Shown piece after piece: positions 25,111 through 32,621 of a stretch of DNA of 45,902 nt. A model generated the notes under the pieces. That model was given only the letters and a program-made list of their open reading frames with translations, had not been told where the DNA came from and did no database searches. Position numbers and translations under genes: made by a program. The stretch is from an uncultured Chloroflexota bacterium. Its GTDB lineage: Bacteria > Chloroflexota > Chloroflexia > Chloroflexales > Roseiflexaceae. Numbering within the stretch: position 1 is the first letter of the stretch; each line of letters opens with the position of its first letter. Location of the stretch: positions 1 to 45,902 of the forward strand of contig CALFIC010000008.1 in NCBI GenBank assembly GCA_937876225.1. The letters are read 5' to 3'.

Positions 25111-26348
25111 CACGTCGAACTTTTTTACAAACACTCGCCACAAGTAGCGTCGGTAGCCTACTTGCCGCCTGTAGTATGCCCCAATGGATAAATCAGGCGC
25201 CGGCACTCGGGTTGCGGCGTCCATTTGTGGTTTGGACTCAGCAAACCTGCCTCGATGCCCCTCTCGCCCGTTGGCGCCGAATGAACCCCCGCATTGAAAT
25301 AAATCGAATTGCGATCGCCCCGAGCGACATACAGCCACGCATTATCGCAGCCCTCGCAGGTCACGAAGCGATGCCCGATGCACTCGTCGCAGATAGTGCG
25401 ACGCTGGGGGCACTGCAACGCCCTGGGGTATTTCGATTGTTGCCGCAATTTACTCCATTTCAAAACAACATGGCATCGGTTAGTATTGCACAATGTAGTG
25501 ACCCAAGTACACAATTGTTCGCATTGCCACTCACGGTCAACCCCTATGGCTTGTGGTACCGTAGCGATTTGCTCCATCATGCCAACCAAGTAAGTAGGCC
25601 CGACAATGTCGAGGCCGCAATTGGGGCGACTTGGGATACGTTTTTGGCGTTTTGTGATGCCATCTATGCCAACACACCTAATATTTCTATCGTTGCTGAT
25701 GTCATTGATGATTTATTTGTTCCTATGCAATATCAATTGCATACCCGCGACACTGCGAATAAACCATTAGGCGAACAGTATCGTGAAAGTGTCACTATCG
25801 CAACGACCTTCCAACAACGTGGCTATGCCGCAGCGGCAACACGCGCGTCGGGGCGCTGGTTTGATTTGCTCCAACGTGACCAAATCGCAATGGTAATGGG
25901 AGGCAGTTGGTTGCAATCTGCGTTAGCACGGACCGTCCGCACTGACGAATTTCCTTGGCGACTCGTACCACCGCCCGGTGGGTGGATTGCCGGCCCTGGG
26001 CTTGCAATTGCCATCCCCGAACAGAGCAACCAAGTCGATACTGCCTGGCAATTTGCATTTGCCCTGGCACATGATGCAGAACTCCAATTGAGCCTCAGTG
26101 ATGCCATTGCCACGATTCCTGCGTTGATGAGCACCTATAGTGACGGACGGTTTCTTCGCACCGAACCATTTACCGGTGGACAACATATTGGTCAATTATG
26201 GACCACTGCCGCCACTACCATGCACGACCAACCGATAAATCCACAACGCTATGCCACACAACAACAAGTGTTGTCTATCGTACGTAAGGCGCTGGTTGAT
26301 GACACATCGCTCGATGCAATACTCATGCAAATTGATTCTGTCCACTAA
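25101..26348 (+). CDS. ABC sugar transporter solute-binding lipoprotein 1
   Basis: This 415-aa extracellular solute-binding protein (family 1 type) has a TRRTFLQ twin-arginine start and lipobox LLAAC (Cys24). It shares short landmarks with the second binding protein downstream: PYGLWYRSDLL versus PAGVWYRTDVM, VMGGSWLQSAL versus VIACWMQSGL, and AIPEQSNQ versus AIPEQSKN. The two are therefore distant paralogues. Several ligand-pocket regions differ. It overlaps gmhA by 10 nt and lacks a good Shine-Dalgarno, suggesting coupled, low-level translation. It has no permease of its own and may feed the permeases encoded 2 kb downstream. Confidence 0.85.
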   Translation: MPITRRTFLQTLATSSVGSLLAACSMPQWINQAPALGLRRPFVVWTQQTCLDAPLARWRRMNPRIEINRIAIAPSDIQPRIIAALAGHEAMPDALVADSATLGALQRPGVFRLLPQFTPFQNNMASVSIAQCSDPSTQLFALPLTVNPYGLWYRSDLLHHANQVSRPDNVEAAIGATWDTFLAFCDAIYANTPNISIVADVIDDLFVPMQYQLHTRDTANKPLGEQYRESVTIATTFQQRGYAAAATRASGRWFDLLQRDQIAMVMGGSWLQSALARTVRTDEFPWRLVPPPGGWIAGPGLAIAIPEQSNQVDTAWQFAFALAHDAELQLSLSDAIATIPALMSTYSDGRFLRTEPFTGGQHIGQLWTTAATTMHDQPINPQRYATQQQVLSIVRKALVDDTSLDAILMQIDSVH

Positions 26349-26550
26349 TCGTACCGTAGAATATTTTGATTAATATTCATCAAATTTCGCTCGCTTCATG
26401 TTATGTTTTTTATTACAAAAAAACGACACGAACCACGGTATTATGCGTATGAACAACCTGTAAGATAGGTTTTTATTTTAAAAACAATCTGAAATTCCCA
26501 CCTTATTCCACTCGTGATAAATAACACAACAAGCGAATATAAACAATGTT

Positions 26551-26578
26551 TTGACAAATAAAAAAAAAAGCGTATAAT
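26551..26578 (+). promoter_or_regulatory. Strong promoter of main sugar-binding protein operon
   Basis: Perfect TTGACA (26551-26556) and perfect TATAAT (26573-26578) are separated by 16 nt containing an A10 run. The predicted start near 26585 gives a leader of about 170 nt. It is the best promoter match in the window and fits high expression of the binding protein. Confidence 0.8.
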
Positions 26579-26693
26579 CCTGTTATCACTTATTTGCGTT
26601 ACCAATTACTTTGAATTCGAAAAGCACCAAACCATGGCGTTTTTTTGAGCAAATAATGCGGTATACCAAAAGTAAGTGACAGATGAATAGCAT

Positions 26694-26731
26694 GGTACGG
26701 AGTCGACCGTACCGGCAACGCAGTAGCGTTG
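26694..26731 (+). promoter_or_regulatory. Tandem hairpins in the 5' leader of the binding-protein gene
   Basis: GGTACGG/CCGTACC (26694-26700 with 26707-26713, 6-nt loop) is followed 2 nt later by CAACGC/GCGTTG (26716-26721 with 26726-26731, AGTA loop). The second hairpin is followed by TTTCTT. They end 12 nt before the AGGAGG site. They could attenuate transcription, stabilise the mRNA or control translation; no known riboswitch class was recognised. Confidence 0.5.
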
Positions 26732-26758
26732 TTTCTTCCAATGTAGGAGGATTAATCC

Positions 26759-28135
26759 ATGGGCAGTAACGACAAGGCTCTTTCACGTCGCCGGTTTTTA
26801 CGCTTTGCCGCCGCCGGTCTCGGCGCAGCAAGCGTAGCTGGTGTGCTCGCCGCATGTGGCGCAGCCAAGACGGGCGATGACGCCGCAACTGGCGCAGCTG
26901 GCGCTGAAGCCACCAAAGCACCTGTAGAAGGTAACAAGGCCGTTGTAGAGCTCAATTTCTGGTACTGGGATGGTTCCGGCCAACTTTGGGCAGATGCGTA
27001 CAACAAGTTGAACCGTGGCGCAAAGGTAAATTTCATCAATACACCATTTGCTGACACGCACGACAAGTTGCTCACCTCGTTCGCTTCAGGCACCGGTGCT
27101 CCCGACATTGCAGCACTCGAAATCGGCCGCATTGGTGGTTTCACTGCCAAGGGTGGGTTGGCTGACCTCAAGTCAGCTCCGTTCGATGGTGGCAAGTACG
27201 AAAAAGACATGGTGACGTACAAGTGGACGCAAGGTTCATCGGCTGACGGTCGTTTGGTTGCCATGCCATGGGACATCGGTCCTGCGGGCGTATGGTACCG
27301 CACCGACGTGATGGAAAAGTTGGGCTTGCCAACTGAACCAGAAGCCATCGAAGCATTGATTTCACACACCAAGGGCAAGAAGTGGGAAGATTTCTTTGCC
27401 TTGTCACAACAAGTCAAAGAAAAGAGCGGCGGCAAAGTCAAGATGGTTGCTGACGCAGCCACCGACATCTATGGTGGTGCATTGCGCCAAGGCGGCGAAG
27501 GTTACTTCGACGGCATGAAGCTCATGATCGAAGAAAAAGCCACCCGCCCAGCTCAATTGGCTGCCGACTACCGCAAGCAAGAGCTCGACGCCAACATCGC
27601 ATGGTGGGGCGCTGACTTTGCTGCTGGTGTCAAGAACGATGCCTTCGCCGGCATGGTTATCGCCTGTTGGATGCAGAGTGGTTTGAGCCGCGACCAGCCT
27701 CAAGTGAACGGCAAGTGGCGCGTCGTACCAGCTCCAGAAGCCAGCTACAACTGGGGCGGTTCGTTCTGTGCCATCCCCGAACAAAGCAAGAACCAAGAAA
27801 TGGCTTGGGACTTCTTGCAATGGGCCTGCTGTACTGCTGAAGGCCAAAACACCGTGTTTAAGCCAACCGGTATTTTCCCAGCATACAAGCCAGCCTGGGC
27901 TGATCCGTTGTATGACGAGCCAGTTGAGTTCTTTGGTGGTCAACGCGCATACCGCATGTGGGCCAACATTGCCGACAACGTTGCATCAATCACCCGCAGC
28001 CCGTACGATCTCCAAGCCGACGACATTGTCAACGCCGAAATGGCCAAGGTAATGAAGGAAGGCAAAGATCCCGTACAAGCCATGAAGGATGCCGAAGCTG
28101 CAGCCCTCAAGGCCATCGAAGGTTCAACCCCGTAA
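26759..28135 (+). CDS. ABC sugar transporter solute-binding lipoprotein 2 (main)
   Basis: This 458-aa family 1 solute-binding protein has a twin-arginine signal SRRRFLRFAAAG, lipobox LAAC (Cys33) and an Ala/Gly/Thr linker to about residue 60. LNFWYWDG, SGTGAPDIAALE, PAGVWYRTDV and CAIPEQSKNQEMAWDFLQWA are typical of sugar/oligosaccharide binders. AGGAGG precedes the ATG. Lysine is mostly AAG and the sequence is richer in preferred codons than its neighbours, consistent with high expression. The permeases follow after a hairpin, as in malE-malF arrangements. The ligand is unknown. Confidence 0.92.
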   Translation: MGSNDKALSRRRFLRFAAAGLGAASVAGVLAACGAAKTGDDAATGAAGAEATKAPVEGNKAVVELNFWYWDGSGQLWADAYNKLNRGAKVNFINTPFADTHDKLLTSFASGTGAPDIAALEIGRIGGFTAKGGLADLKSAPFDGGKYEKDMVTYKWTQGSSADGRLVAMPWDIGPAGVWYRTDVMEKLGLPTEPEAIEALISHTKGKKWEDFFALSQQVKEKSGGKVKMVADAATDIYGGALRQGGEGYFDGMKLMIEEKATRPAQLAADYRKQELDANIAWWGADFAAGVKNDAFAGMVIACWMQSGLSRDQPQVNGKWRVVPAPEASYNWGGSFCAIPEQSKNQEMAWDFLQWACCTAEGQNTVFKPTGIFPAYKPAWADPLYDEPVEFFGGQRAYRMWANIADNVASITRSPYDLQADDIVNAEMAKVMKEGKDPVQAMKDAEAAALKAIEGSTP

Positions 28136-28150
28136 TTCCACGGTTTGCTC

Positions 28151-28180
28151 ATGGGAGAGGCTCATTTGAGCCTCTCCCAT
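28151..28180 (+). terminator. Intercistronic hairpin between binding protein and permease
   Basis: A perfect 14-bp stem with a 2-nt loop (28151-28164 with 28167-28180) is not followed by a T tract. It is more likely a partial terminator or a 3' stabiliser that raises binding-protein mRNA over permease mRNA than a full stop. Confidence 0.65.
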
Positions 28181-28223
28181 CCCATAAAAAATCTCCCCCA
28201 ACCCTAAACTAAATGAGGTGCAC

Positions 28224-29195
28224 ATGGCTACAACGACCTTTACTGTTGCCGAGCAAAAGGCACAAGATCGGCGTACCAGGCGCAGAGAAGCCAAACGTAA
28301 TGTTTGGGCATATGTGTTTGTCGCGCCATTCTTTTTTCTTTACTCCGTTTTTGGTTTATTTCCATTACTCTATGGCGTCTTTTTGTCATTTCATCAATGG
28401 GATGGTATTTCCAAAATGAAATGGGTTGGGCTCCTGAACTACGTCAAGCTCTTTACCGTCGATGACGTATGGTGGCAGGCAATCTACAACACCGTGTGGT
28501 TGTTTGTGGTTGCGACGGTGCCACAGCTACTCCTGGCGTTGATTTTGGCGTTTATCATCAATAGTGGCTATATTCGCTTCAAAGATTTCTTCCGTGCCGC
28601 CTATTTCATGCCGTTTGTGGCATCGGCCGTAGCAGTCGGTATTTTGTTTTCATCGTTGTTTGGTTTACAGTATGGTATGTTCAATTACTTTTTGTCGTTT
28701 TTTGGGGTCGAAAAAATCGACTGGCTGGGCTCAGCACTTTGGCTCAAACCCTCCATCGTACTCGTAACCATTTGGCAATGGACTGGGTATTCGATGATTA
28801 TCTTTTTGGCGGGGCTGCAGTCCATCAATCCAGAACTGTACGAAGCAGCTCGCGTCGATGGAGCCGATACGTCAGATGTGTTTTGGAAGATTACCATGCC
28901 GTTGATGCGGCCAGTGATTTTGTTCCAAGTCGTGACATCTATTATCGGTGCCATGCAAAACTTTGACATTCCCGTCATGCTCGCAGGTGGCACGCAATCA
29001 TCAGCGCCCGGTGGCACTGATCACGCAGGTCTGACTGCCATGATGCAGCTCTACTGGTCCGCCTTCAAATACAACACAGGTTCAAAGAGCGGGTTTGGGT
29101 ATGCGTCAGCGATGTCGTTTATCTTGTTCTTTATGATCGTCACGTTCTCGTATCTCTATAACCGTGCGAACGGTCGGAATCTGACAGAGGATTAA
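28224..29195 (+). CDS. Sugar ABC transporter permease (MalF/UgpA type)
   Basis: This inner-membrane permease of 323 aa has a charged cytoplasmic N-terminus (RRTRRREAKR) and about six membrane segments. The cytoplasmic EAA loop beginning EAARVDGAD at about residue 206 docks the ATPase. I chose the ATG at 28224 because GAGG lies 5 nt upstream; an in-frame GTG at 28218 is less likely. It pairs with the next gene to form the heterodimeric channel. No ATPase gene is in the cluster, so a shared MsiK/UgpC-like ATPase encoded elsewhere is expected. Confidence 0.92.
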   Translation: MATTTFTVAEQKAQDRRTRRREAKRNVWAYVFVAPFFFLYSVFGLFPLLYGVFLSFHQWDGISKMKWVGLLNYVKLFTVDDVWWQAIYNTVWLFVVATVPQLLLALILAFIINSGYIRFKDFFRAAYFMPFVASAVAVGILFSSLFGLQYGMFNYFLSFFGVEKIDWLGSALWLKPSIVLVTIWQWTGYSMIIFLAGLQSINPELYEAARVDGADTSDVFWKITMPLMRPVILFQVVTSIIGAMQNFDIPVMLAGGTQSSAPGGTDHAGLTAMMQLYWSAFKYNTGSKSGFGYASAMSFILFFMIVTFSYLYNRANGRNLTED

Positions 29196-29198
29196 ACA

Positions 29199-30074
29199 AT
29201 GGCGACAACAACAGTGTCTCGTAACCGGCGTGGTCGTGACCGATTTGCGGGCCCCGTGGTAATGACATTTCTCTATGCATTCCTCGCGGTGTTTGCCGTA
29301 GCATCAGCGTTCCCGTTCTACTACATGTTGGTCACCGCAACTTACCGCACGGTTGACATCTTGCGGATTCCACCTCCGATTTGGTTTGGCAGTGCCTTGA
29401 TGCAAAACTACACCCAACTCCTCGAAAAAGGTAGCTTGCCCTATTTTTGGACGTCAGTCTATAACAGCGTCGCAATTGCCGCTTTGCATACCATTGCGGT
29501 ACTCTTCTTTTGTTCGCTGGCAGGGTATGGGTTTGCCAAGTTCCGCTTCCCTGGCCGCGATGCCATGTTTACTTTTTTGCTGGCAACATTGATGGTCCCA
29601 GGCGCACTCGGGTTGATTCCCTCATTCATCGTAATGCGTGCATTACACTGGATCGAGACGTGGTACCCCTTGATTGTGCCAGGTATGGCCAATGCCTTCG
29701 GGATTTTCTGGATGCGGCAATACATCGAAAGCGCCATCCCCAACGAAATGATGGACGCAGCCCGGATTGACGGCGCTAGAGAATTTCGGATTTTTTGGGC
29801 AATTATTTTGCCCGTCATCGCACCAGCATTAGGCGCATTGGCGATTTTGACATTCATGGGTAAATGGAACGAATTCCAGTTCCCATTGCTCATCCTCAAA
29901 GACCAAATGACCTATACATTGCCCGTCGCACTCAGCACGCTACGATCACTTCGTGGAACCGAAATCGGCGTGCAAATCCTCGGATCGAGCATTGCCATCG
30001 TTCCTATTTTGACGGTATTTGTATCGGCATCACGTCAATTTATGTCGGGTTTGACTGCCGGAGCAGTAAAGTAA
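29199..30074 (+). CDS. Sugar ABC transporter permease (MalG/UgpE type)
   Basis: Second permease of the importer, 291 aa. It has six predicted membrane segments and the EAA loop DAARIDGAREFRIFW at about residue 186. The first transmembrane segment follows a short basic N-terminus. A FMGKWNEFQFPLL segment typical of carbohydrate uptake permeases (CUT1) is present. The gene starts 3 nt after the first permease, so they are cotranscribed. The downstream FG-GAP lipoprotein gene starts 7 nt after its stop, so the operon appears to continue beyond the transporter. Confidence 0.92.
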   Translation: MATTTVSRNRRGRDRFAGPVVMTFLYAFLAVFAVASAFPFYYMLVTATYRTVDILRIPPPIWFGSALMQNYTQLLEKGSLPYFWTSVYNSVAIAALHTIAVLFFCSLAGYGFAKFRFPGRDAMFTFLLATLMVPGALGLIPSFIVMRALHWIETWYPLIVPGMANAFGIFWMRQYIESAIPNEMMDAARIDGAREFRIFWAIILPVIAPALGALAILTFMGKWNEFQFPLLILKDQMTYTLPVALSTLRSLRGTEIGVQILGSSIAIVPILTVFVSASRQFMSGLTAGAVK

Positions 30075-30081
30075 TAAATTT

Positions 30082-31734
30082 ATGGCACACCACAAACTAT
30101 TTCCGGTGGCATTTTGCGCATCACTACTGCTTTTAGCGTGTAGTGGTGCGCAAAATATCGCAATCCCCACCCCTGCGCCGATTGCCGCAACCACATTGAC
30201 ACAATTTCCATTTGCAACCCAAGCAACACCATGCGGGACAACATTTGTCCGCCACGAACTCCCCCATTTCACCACCGGAGACCCCGCCGGCACCTATGTC
30301 TATGCCAGTAATGGCAGTGGTCTCGCCGTCGGTGACCTCAATGGTGATGGTAACGACGATGTTATTTTTGGGAATATTGCCGGTACCGCTACACTCTACC
30401 TCAATGATGGCCAGATGCGCTTTACGCCCATCACCACCGACTTAACCGATGTCCGGGCACTAGCGATTGTCGACACCGATGGGGACGGCAAGCCCGAGGT
30501 CGTCGCAACCCAACGCTTTCGTCGCCCAGTCATCGGCGAGCTCAACAACGGGGCGCTTACATTCCACGACATGCCCGATGTTTTTTCGTCGTTTTATGCC
30601 ATGAATTGGCGTGACTTGAATGGCGATGGCAAACTCGATGTGGTATTTGGTACCTACGATACCGAGCAACTCCAACACCAAGGCATGATTTTTAATGAGC
30701 GTGGTGGTGGTGGTATATTCATTTATTATCGTGATGGGGCTGGATACCGCGCAGAACGCCTCAACGAACATGCCGACGCCTTAGCCATCGCATTCCCTGA
30801 TATCAATCACGACGGTGTCAGCGATATCTTGGTAGGGAATGACTTTAATCGTCGCGATATGGCTTGGCTAGCTTCGCCAACGGGCTGGCAAAGTGTTGAA
30901 CCATTTGGCCAAACCACCGAAAACACCATGAGCCTCGATGTCGCAGATGTATTCAATACCGGCACGAATGTAATTTTTGCCACCGACATGAAGCCGTATA
31001 ACCAAGACGTCAAAACGATGGCTGATTGGCTCCCTGCCATGAAAAAACTCGCGCGGCCCCTTACTGCCGATGATCCACAATACCCCGAAAACACCTTGCA
31101 GGTCTGGCAGAATGGGCGATGGCAAGATCAAGCCTATAGTCTGCAAATTGATGCAAGTGGCTGGAGTTGGTCAGGCAAGTTTGGAGACCTCGATAACGAT
31201 GGCTGGCAAGATTTGTATATCGTCAATGGCATGGTGGCCAAAGATTTGCTCGGTTATTTGCCAAAAAACCAAATCGCCGAACCGGATATGCTGTTTGTCA
31301 ATAACGCCGGTCAAAAATTTACCCGTGCCGATTGGGGATTGAGCGATAGTGGCAGTGGACGCGCCATGACAATGGTTGATTTCAACCACGATGGTCGCCT
31401 CGATGTCGTCGTTAATCCGATGGATGGCCATGCGGTGATTTATGAAAACCAACGGTGCGCCGGGAATAGCATCGAATTACGCTTGGTACAACCGCATTCA
31501 GCCAACCCCACAGCCGTCGGTGCCACCGTACGCATACGTGCTGGTGGGCAACAGATGATGCGGGATGTACGAGAGGCTTCAGGGTATCTTTCTGGTGAAA
31601 GTGCCACAATTCATTTTGGAATTGGTAATGCCACAATCGTCAATACTATCGAAGTAACCTGGCCCGATGGATCAATATCACATATTGACAATATCCCGAG
31701 CAATACATTAACCACGATTACACGAACGGAGTAG
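30082..31734 (+). CDS. FG-GAP/VCBS repeat lipoprotein with C-terminal ASPIC/UnbV domain (CRTAC1-like)
   Basis: This is a 550-aa exported lipoprotein (lipobox LLLAC, Cys20). A beta-propeller of FG-GAP/VCBS repeats carries calcium-loop motifs DLNGDGNDD, DTDGDGKPE, DLNGDGKLD, DINHDGVSD, DLDNDGWQD and DFNHDGRLD. The last about 90 residues are an ASPIC/UnbV domain (AVGATVRIRAGG, REASGYLSGE, HFGIGNAT, VTWPDGS). CRTAC1-type proteins are surface or extracellular binding proteins of unclear function. The gene starts 7 nt after the second permease, linking it to sugar uptake. It may bind or present a surface glycan to the importer. Confidence 0.88.
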   Translation: MAHHKLFPVAFCASLLLLACSGAQNIAIPTPAPIAATTLTQFPFATQATPCGTTFVRHELPHFTTGDPAGTYVYASNGSGLAVGDLNGDGNDDVIFGNIAGTATLYLNDGQMRFTPITTDLTDVRALAIVDTDGDGKPEVVATQRFRRPVIGELNNGALTFHDMPDVFSSFYAMNWRDLNGDGKLDVVFGTYDTEQLQHQGMIFNERGGGGIFIYYRDGAGYRAERLNEHADALAIAFPDINHDGVSDILVGNDFNRRDMAWLASPTGWQSVEPFGQTTENTMSLDVADVFNTGTNVIFATDMKPYNQDVKTMADWLPAMKKLARPLTADDPQYPENTLQVWQNGRWQDQAYSLQIDASGWSWSGKFGDLDNDGWQDLYIVNGMVAKDLLGYLPKNQIAEPDMLFVNNAGQKFTRADWGLSDSGSGRAMTMVDFNHDGRLDVVVNPMDGHAVIYENQRCAGNSIELRLVQPHSANPTAVGATVRIRAGGQQMMRDVREASGYLSGESATIHFGIGNATIVNTIEVTWPDGSISHIDNIPSNTLTTITRTE

Positions 31735-31737
31735 ACG

Positions 31738-32568
31738 ATGAATAGTTCATTTGTCGAAATAATCATCGAGTATTTCAATCAATTGTTTCAGATGCAACAA
31801 CGACAACTTGCGACACCGCAAGGAAAAGTGTATCCCATGCGCATCAGCACTATTTTCGACTTACGTGCAGAGTGGATATTGGTGATTATTGGGGTAATTG
31901 TCGGTGGGTTACTCGGTTTTTTGGCGTTGATTCACAAATACCCTGCCTGGATCCAAGCCGCCTGCGTAATTGCCGGACTATTACCGGCGTTTAGTCGGCA
32001 TGTGGTTGATATTTATGTCAAACATGGCTGGTGGAGCGCTACGTTGACCATGTTGGTAGCGGCCCAAAGCTTCCATGGCGTCGAGCATCTCGTGCAGTGG
32101 GTGCAATATCATATTTTGCGCTGGCCGTTTTTTCGCGCAAGTGGCATTATATCGGCAGCCAATGCCGAATGGGTCCATTTCGGATGGAATTGGATAGTAC
32201 TCGTCATTATGATCGTATTGGTGATTGGGGGCTTGCGCAATCCGTTTGCATATCTAATGCTTGCCTGGACGATTGCCCATACCGCGGAACACACCTACTT
32301 GATGTGGCGGTACATACAAGCACTGCAAGAGCTTGCGGCGCTCGGAGTGCCCGATGTATCAGCCCAAGGCTTACCTGGATTTTTTGGGCGTGATGGCTGG
32401 CTAGCGACGAGTGATGCGACCCGCAATTCATTTGTTTGTCGGTTCCCGGGATTTACCACAGCGGTCCGGCTTGATGTGCATTTTTGGTGGAACGTCGGTG
32501 AAACAGTGTTGCTCATGCTCGCAACCAACATGACCCTACGCCAAAAAAATCGAACCGACACACCGTAA
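31738..32568 (+). CDS. Histidine-rich integral membrane protein of unknown function
   Basis: I do not recognise this 276-aa protein. It has about six hydrophobic segments (near residues 46-64, 70-84, 98-112, 151-164, 168-180 and 255-265). Clusters of His lie at membrane edges: HGVEH (113-117), YH (125), EWVHF (about 144-148), HTAEH (181-185) and DVHFWW (about 246-251). Two HxxxH motifs plus further His resemble metal or haem ligands in membrane oxygenases, desaturases or cytochromes, but no known full signature is matched. A perfect GGAG lies 6 nt before the ATG and the gene starts 3 nt after the FG-GAP lipoprotein gene, so the two proteins probably act together. Confidence 0.75.
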   Translation: MNSSFVEIIIEYFNQLFQMQQRQLATPQGKVYPMRISTIFDLRAEWILVIIGVIVGGLLGFLALIHKYPAWIQAACVIAGLLPAFSRHVVDIYVKHGWWSATLTMLVAAQSFHGVEHLVQWVQYHILRWPFFRASGIISAANAEWVHFGWNWIVLVIMIVLVIGGLRNPFAYLMLAWTIAHTAEHTYLMWRYIQALQELAALGVPDVSAQGLPGFFGRDGWLATSDATRNSFVCRFPGFTTAVRLDVHFWWNVGETVLLMLATNMTLRQKNRTDTP

Positions 32569-32583
32569 TTTGCAGTTGCGGTT

Positions 32584-32592
32584 TGGTATAAT
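32584..32592 (+). promoter_or_regulatory. Extended -10 promoter of second GT39-like gene
   Basis: TGG plus a perfect TATAAT, with no clear -35, lies 29 nt before the ATG at 32622. It starts a new unit after the ABC/FG-GAP operon. Confidence 0.6.
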
Positions 32593-32621
32593 GATACCTA
32601 TCAATAATAAAAGGTACCGCA

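Larger units (their letters stand above)
26349..26758 (+). other. 410-nt AT-rich intergenic and leader region
   Basis: This is the longest gap in the window. The first 200 nt are AT-rich with poly-A runs and no gene. A strong promoter (26551-26578) follows. The remaining roughly 170 nt form a long leader with two hairpins just before the AGGAGG ribosome site of the main sugar-binding protein. No tRNA-like, CRISPR-like or transposon-end structure was recognised. Confidence 0.7.

Noticed and set aside
25101..26348. First sugar-binding protein as a pseudogene copy of the second
   Set aside because: The frame is intact with signal peptide and lipobox, and divergence is spread evenly, so it is a genuine distant paralogue.
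26349..26550. AT-rich gap as a possible mobile-element scar or origin
   Set aside because: No inverted repeats, direct repeats or DnaA-box cluster were seen; promoters in this genome are also AT-rich.
3789..28180. Strong inverted repeats at several gene ends as a dispersed repeat family
   Set aside because: The stems differ in sequence and each sits at a gene border, so they are better read as individual terminators or 3' hairpins.
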